Of a stretch of 26,537 nucleotides of DNA, positions 5,585 to 12,261 are shown piece after piece. The translations under genes were made by a program, and so were the position numbers. Location of the stretch: NCBI GenBank assembly GCA_003557585.1, contig PWOE01000119.1, positions 1-26,537 of the forward strand, given 5' to 3'. Source of the DNA: Candidatus Nealsoniibacteriota bacterium. GTDB taxonomy: Bacteria; Patescibacteriota; Minisyncoccia; Minisyncoccales; CSSED10-335. The first letter of the stretch is position 1. Each line of letters starts with the position of its first letter. The notes under the pieces were generated by a model. It saw only the letters and a list, made by a program, of their open reading frames with translations. It searched no databases and was not told the origin of the DNA.

Positions 5585-7378
5585 ATGATGACAAAAAAGA
5601 TAAAAGGAACTCTGATAGTTTTATTTCTTGTCTTAACTGCAATATTCTTTTTTCTTGTCTATTTAGCTCCCTTTCTTTTATTGGCTCTTTCTCTTGGCCT
5701 AGGCATAACTGCCTTGGCTACTTTTATTTGGAAGATTAAAGGATCTTTTTTAGGCTTGACATTAACAGTGATAGCCTCTCTCTTTTGTTATCCAGCCTTG
5801 TATCTCTTTTCTTGGATTGGAATCGCTTTCACTTTCTTAGCTTATTCAATCACGATAATAGCAGTTATTAAATTAAGAGAGTTTGCTTTGAAGCTAGAGA
5901 TAAGCGAAGACCAGTATCGCAAAGTGGTTGAGCAAGCAAATGATGGCATCGTTATTATCAAAGACAATATAATTAAATATGCCAATCCAAGGATTAATAA
6001 GATATTAGGACATTCTCCGGAAAAGATAACAGGAAGGGATTTCAGCGAATATATTGACAAGAGAAATCTCAAGAAAGTCATGAATTATTGTCGCAAAGGC
6101 GAAGATATACCATCTGTCTGTGAAGCTATTTTAAAGCACAAGAAAGGGGGAGCTGTCTTTGTTGAGCTAAATGCTAGCGATATAAACTACAAAGGCGAAG
6201 ATGCCAGCCTAATTATTATTAGAGATATAACGAGAAGAAAGCAGGTTGAAGAGATTTTGTATCAGAGAGAGCAAGAATTCAAGATTTTAGTAGAGAATGC
6301 GCCCGATATTATTGCTCGTTTTGATAAAGAGTTACGCTGCCTTTATATAAATCCTAAAACGGAAAAAGAGTTTGGCATCTCGCCAAAATACTTCTTTTGG
6401 AAAACTCTTAGCGAGGCTGGTTTCTCAAAAAGAGTTGCAGAGATTTGGGAAGAATCTCTTAAATATGTATTTGAAAAAGAAGAGGAAAAAGTTTTGTATG
6501 CCGAACAGAACACGCCGTCAGGCACCAGATACTATCAGATAAGAATGGCGCCGGAATACGATAAGAATAAAAAGATTCGCACAGTCCTTCTGATAGCTCG
6601 TGACATTACTAGAGCAAAAGATATAGATAAGATAAAGTCAGATTTTATCTCAATTTCATCCCATCAGTTAAGAACGCCGCTTTCCATTGTGCGTTGGTGC
6701 TCCAACATCTTGCTGGAAGAGAGTAGCGGCGACCTCACAGAGGAGCAGAGAGATTATATCAATAAGATATATTCTGCCAGCAAAAAGATGATTAGATTAA
6801 CTAATGCTTTTTTGAATGTTGCCATTCTTGACTTGGGAGTTTTAAACGTTAGCCCTCGCTTGGTAGACGTTTCAAAGGTTGCTGATGAAATTATTCAAGA
6901 TTTTAAAATTGATATTAAAGAAAAGGCAATTAATTTAGAAAAAAAGTACGAAAAAAAGATACCAAAGATTAAAGCCGATGAAAGATTATTGAAGATAGTT
7001 CTTCGAGGACTTATCTCTAATGCGATAAGATATACTGACTTCAAAGGCAATGTCTCGGTTGAAATCAAGACAGAGCCGAGTAATATCCTAGTTAGAATTG
7101 CCGATGATGGTTGCGGTATAGCTGATAAAGATAAGAGAAGGATTTTCAGTAAGTTTTTTAGGGCTGATAATGTTAAAGATAGAGAGTCTCAAGGAGCTGG
7201 ACTAGATCTTTATATTATAAAATCGATAATAGATAACTCTGATGGTCAAATCTGGTTTAAATCACCTAATCCAGACATTAAAGGTAAAAGTGACAAGAGG
7301 GGAACTGTCTTCTACTTCACTTTGCCCAAGAGAGGATTAATTAAAAAGAAGAATAAAGGAGGAATAACTGTTTCATGA
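5585..7378 (+). CDS. membrane-bound PAS-PAS sensor histidine kinase
   Basis: A 597-residue kinase. Residues about 7-95 form three or four membrane helices with almost no outside loop, so the stimulus is probably sensed in the membrane or by the PAS domains. PAS1 spans about 105-215 (QANDGIVIIKDN, ending RDITRRKQ). PAS2 spans about 222-345 (ENAPDIIARFD, ending ARDITRAKD). The dimerisation helix contains SISSHQLRTPLSIVRW with phospho-acceptor His360. The ATPase domain has the N box NAIRYTD, G1 DDGCGI, F box FSKFFRADN and G2 GAGLDLYI. The G2 box has Asp where most kinases have the second Gly. No response regulator is adjacent; a separate receiver lies at 20978. It overlaps rnr by 4 bases. ATG 5588 is an equally possible start. 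Confidence 0.93.
   Translation: MMTKKIKGTLIVLFLVLTAIFFFLVYLAPFLLLALSLGLGITALATFIWKIKGSFLGLTLTVIASLFCYPALYLFSWIGIAFTFLAYSITIIAVIKLREFALKLEISEDQYRKVVEQANDGIVIIKDNIIKYANPRINKILGHSPEKITGRDFSEYIDKRNLKKVMNYCRKGEDIPSVCEAILKHKKGGAVFVELNASDINYKGEDASLIIIRDITRRKQVEEILYQREQEFKILVENAPDIIARFDKELRCLYINPKTEKEFGISPKYFFWKTLSEAGFSKRVAEIWEESLKYVFEKEEEKVLYAEQNTPSGTRYYQIRMAPEYDKNKKIRTVLLIARDITRAKDIDKIKSDFISISSHQLRTPLSIVRWCSNILLEESSGDLTEEQRDYINKIYSASKKMIRLTNAFLNVAILDLGVLNVSPRLVDVSKVADEIIQDFKIDIKEKAINLEKKYEKKIPKIKADERLLKIVLRGLISNAIRYTDFKGNVSVEIKTEPSNILVRIADDGCGIADKDKRRIFSKFFRADNVKDRESQGAGLDLYIIKSIIDNSDGQIWFKSPNPDIKGKSDKRGTVFYFTLPKRGLIKKKNKGGITVS
7355..7364 (+). promoter_or_regulatory. strong Shine-Dalgarno site of rnr inside the kinase gene
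   Basis: AAAGGAGGAA lies 10 bases before the rnr ATG (7375) and within the last codons of the kinase gene. Together with the ATGA stop-start overlap this indicates that RNase R can be initiated independently as well as by translational coupling. Confidence 0.7.
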
Positions 7379-9276
7379 GAAAAAAAAGAAAAGAAAAGAC
7401 GATAGAAGGCAAGATAGCTGTTGTTTCAAGCGGTGTAGGCTTTTTAGATAGAGACAACCAAGAATCGATCTATATTCCCTCACACCTATTAAACACTGCT
7501 TTTAATGGAGATGAGGTGAAGGTAGTTATCTTACCCACGGTACCTGATGGAAGAAAAGAGGGCGAGGTTATTGAGATAACAAAAAGAAAGAAGATAGATT
7601 TTGTCGGCACAATAATTAAAAAGAAAAAAGATAAATTTGCTTTTCTAAAGCCCGACGATCCCAAGGTTTACACTGATATATTCATTCCTAATACGCCGGC
7701 CAAGGTTAAAGATAACCAAAAGGCGTTGGTCAGGATAAAGGAATGGGAAAGTCATAAAAAAAGCCCCCAAGGAGAAGTGATAAAAATTATAGGCTATAAA
7801 GGAGAGATTGATGCTGAGATGGAATCGATAGTTATTGAGAAAGGCTTTGAAACAGGCTTTAGTCCTGAGGTAGAAAAAGAGGCTCAGAAAATCAAGGAAG
7901 AGAGTCAGGAGATATTTAAGAAAGAGAGAGAGAAGAGAAGAGATTTCAGGGACAGACTCACTTTCACCATTGATCCAGAAGATGCTAAAGATTTTGATGA
8001 TGCACTCTCTTTCAAAAGGATAAATGACGACCAATTTGAAATTGGGGTTCATATCGCTGATGTCGGTTTTTGGGTCAAAGAGAAGAGTTTAATTGACAAG
8101 GAAGCGAAAAAGAGAGGCTTTTCTCTCTATCTAGTTGATAGAACAATCCCGATGCTGCCAGAGATATTGTCTAACGATATCTGCAGTTTGAATCCTGGAG
8201 AAGATAAATTAACTTTCTCAGTTATATTCAAGATAAAGAGCAACGGTGACCTAGAGAAAACTGAGTTTGCCAAGACGATAATTAATTCTGACAAAAGGTT
8301 TAGTTACGAAGAAGCTCAAAAAGCAATCAAGGAAAAAGATTATCCGGAGTTGAATAGGATTTTAGATATCACCAAAATTTTAAGGAAAAGGAGAGTTAGC
8401 GATGGATCTTTGGATATCGGTCAAGAAGAAGTCTTTATCGAGATAGACAATCAGGGTAGGCCAATCAATATCTCTGTTAAAAAACAGCTAGAGACGCATA
8501 GCCTAATAGAGGAGTTGATGGTTTTAGCCAACAGAGAGGTTGCTACTCGTTTTTCCAACAAAAAGAATCTCTCTATATATAGAGTTCATGAAAAGCCGGA
8601 CAGAGACTCAATTAAAGACTTGTATCAATTCTTAGCTAAATTTGGTTATCGTGTTAAGAAAGAAAATCAACAATCAAGAGAGCTTAATAATTTGTTGAGA
8701 TTAATCAAGGACAAGCCAGAAGAGTTTCTGGTTAAATCTGTCTTGATTAGATCTTTACCGAAGGCGATTTATTCAATTGATAACAAGGGTCATTTTGCAC
8801 TCGCCTTGAAAAATTACACCCACTTCACTTCGCCAATTAGAAGATACGCCGACTTAGAGGTGCATCGTTTCTTAGCTAAAGATATTAGAAATATCAAAAG
8901 ATCAAAGAGTCAATCCGGATACTACAGAAAAGTTGCCCATGATTTGAATTTAAGAGAGCTAGAAGCTCTCTCAGCTGAAAGAGAGTCTATCGCTTACAAG
9001 CAGATAGAATATATGTTGGGCAAGATTGGTAATAACTACGAGGGCATTATCACCGGAGTTACCGAGTGGGGCATATATATAGCTGAGCTTGAAACAAAAG
9101 CTGAGGGAATGGTAAGATTAAGAGAGATGAAAGACGACTACTACATTCTTGATAAAGAAAATTTTGCTATAATTGGATCAAGAAACAAAAAGAGATATTC
9201 ATTAGGAGATAAAGTCAAGATAAAGGTTCTAGGAGGGGATTTAGACAAAAAGATTTTAGAGTATAAGTTTGTTTAA
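7375..9276 (+). CDS. rnr: ribonuclease R (RNB-family 3'-5' exoribonuclease)
   Basis: A 633-residue exoribonuclease. An N-terminal OB/cold-shock region (about 10-75, GKIAVVSSGVGFLDRD) and a second OB-like segment (about 80-150) precede the RNB domain. The metal-binding motif IDPEDAKDFDDA (residues 199-210) carries the catalytic aspartates. NYTHFTSPIRRYADLEVHR is the classical RNB signature near the end of that domain. A C-terminal S1 domain begins near IGNNYEGIITGVTEWGIYI. RNase R degrades structured RNA and acts in rRNA and tmRNA-tagged mRNA turnover. It is much shorter than E. coli RNase R because the N-terminal helix-turn-helix and the basic C-terminal tail are missing. It overlaps the kinase gene by 4 bases (ATGA). 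Confidence 0.95.
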   Translation: MRKKRKEKTIEGKIAVVSSGVGFLDRDNQESIYIPSHLLNTAFNGDEVKVVILPTVPDGRKEGEVIEITKRKKIDFVGTIIKKKKDKFAFLKPDDPKVYTDIFIPNTPAKVKDNQKALVRIKEWESHKKSPQGEVIKIIGYKGEIDAEMESIVIEKGFETGFSPEVEKEAQKIKEESQEIFKKEREKRRDFRDRLTFTIDPEDAKDFDDALSFKRINDDQFEIGVHIADVGFWVKEKSLIDKEAKKRGFSLYLVDRTIPMLPEILSNDICSLNPGEDKLTFSVIFKIKSNGDLEKTEFAKTIINSDKRFSYEEAQKAIKEKDYPELNRILDITKILRKRRVSDGSLDIGQEEVFIEIDNQGRPINISVKKQLETHSLIEELMVLANREVATRFSNKKNLSIYRVHEKPDRDSIKDLYQFLAKFGYRVKKENQQSRELNNLLRLIKDKPEEFLVKSVLIRSLPKAIYSIDNKGHFALALKNYTHFTSPIRRYADLEVHRFLAKDIRNIKRSKSQSGYYRKVAHDLNLRELEALSAERESIAYKQIEYMLGKIGNNYEGIITGVTEWGIYIAELETKAEGMVRLREMKDDYYILDKENFAIIGSRNKKRYSLGDKVKIKVLGGDLDKKILEYKFV

Positions 9277-9293
9277 AAATTAATTAAACTATT

Positions 9294-9803
9294 ATGCAAA
9301 TTTCTCAAGACCTTCCTCAGTTTAATAAGAAAGCATTGATAATTGTTGCCGGTAGAAGAAAGGCAGACTTCTATATAGCTTTCAGTGGTCAGATAGAAAA
9401 GATCGATTCTTTTGAAATCGAAGAGCCTAAATATTCCGACAAAGAGGGCTTTTTTATGAGACTAGGTGGTGGCAAGATGCTCGGCACAGGCTCTGTCTTG
9501 GAAGACAAGAAAGTTGAATTTGATAGGAGGTTTATCAAAGACTTAAAAGATAAGGTTGAAGAGATCTTTTCCAAGAACAAGACAGAAGAGATCTATCTCT
9601 TTGCTGCCAATTATGCCAAGAAGAATCTACCTAAAAATCTTTCTAAAGAGACTAGCCAAAAGATAATCCTCTCTTTCGATGGCAATTATGGTAAAAGCCA
9701 TCCCTTTGAATTAATCAAGAAGATTAAAGGCAAACAAAAAAACAAAAAAACTAATTTTATAAGCGAAGCGGCAATGAAGATATTAAAAAGGGGTCGACAA
9801 TAA
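9294..9803 (+). CDS. hypothetical protein, possibly a short eRF1/pelota-like (baeRF) protein
   Basis: A 169-residue cytoplasmic protein. It opens with KKALIIVAGRRKADFYIAFSGQIEKIDSFEIEEPKYS (read as segments around 12-48), a strand-rich pattern reminiscent of bacterial archaeo-eukaryotic release-factor-like and host-attachment proteins. The middle has a Gly-rich loop RLGGGKMLGTGS, the next part a strand EEIYLFAANYAKKNLP, and the tail is very Lys-rich. I cannot confirm the family: the similarity is from memory of the N-terminal pattern only. It follows rnr by 17 bases, so a link to RNA or translation quality control is plausible but inferred. No signal peptide or membrane segment is visible. 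Confidence 0.7.
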   Translation: MQISQDLPQFNKKALIIVAGRRKADFYIAFSGQIEKIDSFEIEEPKYSDKEGFFMRLGGGKMLGTGSVLEDKKVEFDRRFIKDLKDKVEEIFSKNKTEEIYLFAANYAKKNLPKNLSKETSQKIILSFDGNYGKSHPFELIKKIKGKQKNKKTNFISEAAMKILKRGRQ

Positions 9804-9824
9804 TTATTAAATAAGAATAAAAAA

Positions 9825-10853
9825 ATGGAAGAGCAAAAAAATAAAATCAGCAAGAAGGGTATCGTCTTGGGAATCGCTGGCCTCGTAGTGCTGTTTTCTG
9901 TCGGCTACCTTGTTTTGGGTGCCTGGTCACCATTCATAACAAAAGAGGACAAAGTTGTCTCCAGAATGATTGATAAGATGGCTGAAGTTAAGAATCATGA
10001 GACAGAGGGAACCCTTAATTTAAGAGCTGTGAACCAAGAAGGTGAAGAATTTTCTCTTGTCTATAATTTTTCTGGTAAAAATGATCATGAGAGAAACGCA
10101 TCAGAGATGAGCTTTGATTTCATAGCTAACTTCATAGGTGAAGACTTCTCTGGATCAGGAGAGATGATTCAGATGGACAATGAATCTTTTCTCAAGCTAA
10201 CCTCTTTCAGCGAAAGAGAGATTCTTTTTTTCAATGTAAGCCAATTAATGAACAGATGGTTCAGGTTCGGCATTGATGATTTAGAAATGGAAGAGCTGAG
10301 CAGAGAAGACAAGAAGGTTCTTGAAGAAATCAAGAAATCGGTTAAAAAACATGATATCTTTTATGTGAAAGAGACGTTGCCAGATGTCACAGAAGGTGGC
10401 AATGACTTTTATCATCACGTCCTTTCCGTTGATAGAAAAGAATTGAAAAAGATGATTGTTGAAGTTGCTGATATTATGTCAGATCCCTTGAAAGAATCTG
10501 ACATAGAAGACTTAGAAAAATTTCTTAATAATTTAGGTGAAATTGAGATTGAAACCTATATCGGCAAAAGAGATAATCTTCTTTACAAGATTAGGACAGA
10601 AAAGGAGTTTAATTTGTCTGACTTATCAGACGACCCATTTATTTCCGATGTGACAGTTAAAGTTAATTTAGAAGTTAATCTCTTTAATTTCAATCAAGGA
10701 GTAGAAATCGATATTCCAGATGACTTTGAAGACTTTGATAAAGTTGTCGATGAGATGACACAAGGATTTTTCCCTTTTATGCCGATCTCTCCCGGTATCA
10801 ATGATATGGATGACGACTTTCTGCAAATGATGGATGAAGGTCTCTTTTATTAA
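9825..10853 (+). CDS. membrane-anchored extracytoplasmic protein of unknown function
   Basis: A 342-residue protein with a short basic N terminus, one membrane helix (about 13-33, GIVLGIAGLVVLFSVGYLVL) and a long, very acidic outside domain. The domain alternates strands and helices (EGTLNLRAVN, SLVYNFSGK, KVNLEVNLFNF), a pattern like the LolA/LppX lipid-binding fold, though this is an impression and not a recognised match. No lipobox cysteine is present, so it stays membrane-anchored or is cleaved as a secreted protein. The C terminus is rich in Met, Phe and Asp (GINDMDDDFLQMMDEGLFY). It is the last gene before a strong terminator. The substrate or partner is unknown. Confidence 0.75.
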   Translation: MEEQKNKISKKGIVLGIAGLVVLFSVGYLVLGAWSPFITKEDKVVSRMIDKMAEVKNHETEGTLNLRAVNQEGEEFSLVYNFSGKNDHERNASEMSFDFIANFIGEDFSGSGEMIQMDNESFLKLTSFSEREILFFNVSQLMNRWFRFGIDDLEMEELSREDKKVLEEIKKSVKKHDIFYVKETLPDVTEGGNDFYHHVLSVDRKELKKMIVEVADIMSDPLKESDIEDLEKFLNNLGEIEIETYIGKRDNLLYKIRTEKEFNLSDLSDDPFISDVTVKVNLEVNLFNFNQGVEIDIPDDFEDFDKVVDEMTQGFFPFMPISPGINDMDDDFLQMMDEGLFY

Positions 10854-10864
10854 TCAGACTTGAA

Positions 10865-10899
10865 AAGAGGCGCCAGAAATTATCTGGCGCCTCTTCTTT
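10865..10899 (+). terminator. strong hairpin/intrinsic terminator immediately upstream of ychF
   Basis: A perfect 13-bp stem, AAGAGGCGCCAGA / TCTGGCGCCTCTT (10865-10877 and 10883-10895), with loop AATTA and the tail CTTT. It is the most stable hairpin I see in the window and ends the operon finishing at 10853. The T tract is short and interrupted. The ychF start codon follows only 8 bases after the stem. Confidence 0.8.
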
Positions 10900-10903
10900 C
10901 ACA

Positions 10904-11869
10904 ATGTCACTATCTGTCGGTATCGTTGGTTTTCCCAATGTGGGCAAATCGACTCTCTTTCAATTAATAACCAGCAACAAGGTAGATTGTGCCAACTATC
11001 CTTTTTGTACAATCAACCCCAACATTGGAGTGGCGGCTGTTTTTGATGAAAGAGTTGATGAGATATCAAAGATAGTGCCAGAGAAAAAGAGAGTTTATCC
11101 AGCGATTAAGTTTGTTGATATAGCTGGCTTGGTAGAGGGGGCAAGTCAAGGCAAGGGTCTTGGCAATCAATTCTTGGCTCACATCAGAGAGGTTGATTTA
11201 ATTCTTTTTGTTCTCAGGGCCTTCAAAGACGATCAGGTAATTGGTGTTAGAGACGAGATTGATCCATCTAAAGAAGCAGAGCTACTTGAATTAGAGCTTG
11301 TTTTCAAAGATTTGGAAACGATTAATAAAAAGATTGCTTCTTTAGAAAAAGAAGCTAGAAGCTTAAAGAAAGAGGCTGTCTTTGAATTAAAGGTTCTTGA
11401 AAAAGCAAAGGAATTTCTGGAGAAAGGAGATCTTTTAAGTGATATCGATTTTAACGAAAAAGAGAAAGAGTTAATTGAAAAAAGCAATTTTTTGACAGAT
11501 AAGCCCAAGATATATCTTTTGAATGGCAAAGACTTTGATTTAGTGGGCAAGCAAGAATTCTTAGCTATAGATATCAAAGACAAGAAAGAGATAGATAGTT
11601 TAATTAAAAAATGCTACAAATCACTTGATTTAATAACTTTTTTTACAACTGAATCCGACGAGATAAGAGGTTGGAAGATAAAGGCAGGCAAAGATATAAG
11701 AGAGGCTGGCTCCTTGATTCATAGCGATTTTAAAGATAAGTTCATTAAAGCCGAGGTTATCGGTTGGCAGGAATTAATTAAATCAGGCGATCTTAAAAAA
11801 GCGAAAAAAAGAAGCGAGGGCAAGGATTATATCGTTCAGGATGGTGACGTGATTGAAATCAAGATATAA
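10904..11869 (+). CDS. ychF: YchF/OLA1-type P-loop NTPase
   Basis: A 321-residue Obg-family ATPase that binds ribosomes and modulates translation and stress responses. The N terminus SVGIVGFPNVGKSTLF holds the P loop (residues 9-17). Next come NYPFCTINPNIG and FVDIAGLVEGASQGKGLGNQFL (switch II). A coiled-coil insertion lies at about 125-185. The C-terminal TGS domain (about 235-320) ends AEVIGWQELI and GKDYIVQDGDVIEI. The protein is about 40 residues shorter than typical YchF, mainly in the middle. The base-specificity motif reads NGKD (207-210), where YchF proteins normally have N-x-x-E. ATG 10904 must be the start because the P loop follows at once. There is no ribosome binding site, only the hairpin. 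Confidence 0.95.
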   Translation: MSLSVGIVGFPNVGKSTLFQLITSNKVDCANYPFCTINPNIGVAAVFDERVDEISKIVPEKKRVYPAIKFVDIAGLVEGASQGKGLGNQFLAHIREVDLILFVLRAFKDDQVIGVRDEIDPSKEAELLELELVFKDLETINKKIASLEKEARSLKKEAVFELKVLEKAKEFLEKGDLLSDIDFNEKEKELIEKSNFLTDKPKIYLLNGKDFDLVGKQEFLAIDIKDKKEIDSLIKKCYKSLDLITFFTTESDEIRGWKIKAGKDIREAGSLIHSDFKDKFIKAEVIGWQELIKSGDLKKAKKRSEGKDYIVQDGDVIEIKI

Positions 11870-11872
11870 TTA

Positions 11873-11900
11873 TTGATTTTTTAATATAAGATGCTATAAT
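11873..11900 (+). promoter_or_regulatory. promoter of the V-type ATPase operon
   Basis: -35-like TTGATT (11873-11878), a 16-base spacer and a consensus TATAAT -10 (11895-11900) preceded by TG at 11892-11893 (extended -10). The expected start near 11907 leaves a leader of about 49 bases before the ntpF ATG at 11956. Confidence 0.7.
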
Positions 11901-11925
11901 TCCGCTAAGCATTGAGTGTGATCTT

Positions 11926-11942
11926 TCCCGCGAGGGGTTTTT
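11926..11942 (+). promoter_or_regulatory. GNRA hairpin plus T run in the V-ATPase leader (possible attenuator)
   Basis: TCCCGCGAGGGG forms a short stem with a GCGA tetraloop and is followed at once by TTTTTT. This is the shape of a weak intrinsic terminator between promoter and first gene. The stem has only three G-C pairs plus a possible wobble pair, so pausing or attenuation is more likely than full termination. Assignment is from sequence shape alone. Confidence 0.35.
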
Positions 11943-11955
11943 TAATTAAGTATTC

Positions 11956-12261
11956 ATGGAAAAAAATCTAATAGATTCTATAAAAAAAACTGAAGAAGAG
12001 TCTGCTGCCCAAATCAGCAAGACAAGAGAAGTCTTAGATAAAGAGATGGCTCAAAGGATTAAGCTATGGGAAAAGAAAGAGAGAGAGCTTAATGAAGAGT
12101 ATTCGAAAAAAAACGAAAACATTCTTTCCAGTTTAAAGGACAAGGTTAAAAAAATTGACGCTGAGATAGAAAAAACTTGTCAGCAGAAAGAGGAAGAGAC
12201 GAAAAAAGAAACAAGAAAAACATTTAAAGTCTTTCAAGAAGAGGTTTTAAAAAGATTATGA
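11956..12261 (+). CDS. ntpF: V-type ATPase peripheral-stalk subunit (NtpF/G-H type)
   Basis: A 101-residue, almost entirely coiled-coil protein rich in Glu, Lys and Gln (EKKERELNEEYSKKNENIL), with no membrane segment. It matches the size and composition of the small stalk subunit (called F, G or H in different organisms) that pairs with subunit E to hold the A3B3 head against rotation. Coiled coils are hard to assign by sequence, but its position as first gene before subunit I in the order F-I-K-E-C-G-A-B-D is that recalled for Enterococcus hirae ntp. It overlaps ntpI by 4 bases (ATGA). No Shine-Dalgarno is visible at ATG 11956. Confidence 0.8.
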   Translation: MEKNLIDSIKKTEEESAAQISKTREVLDKEMAQRIKLWEKKERELNEEYSKKNENILSSLKDKVKKIDAEIEKTCQQKEEETKKETRKTFKVFQEEVLKRL

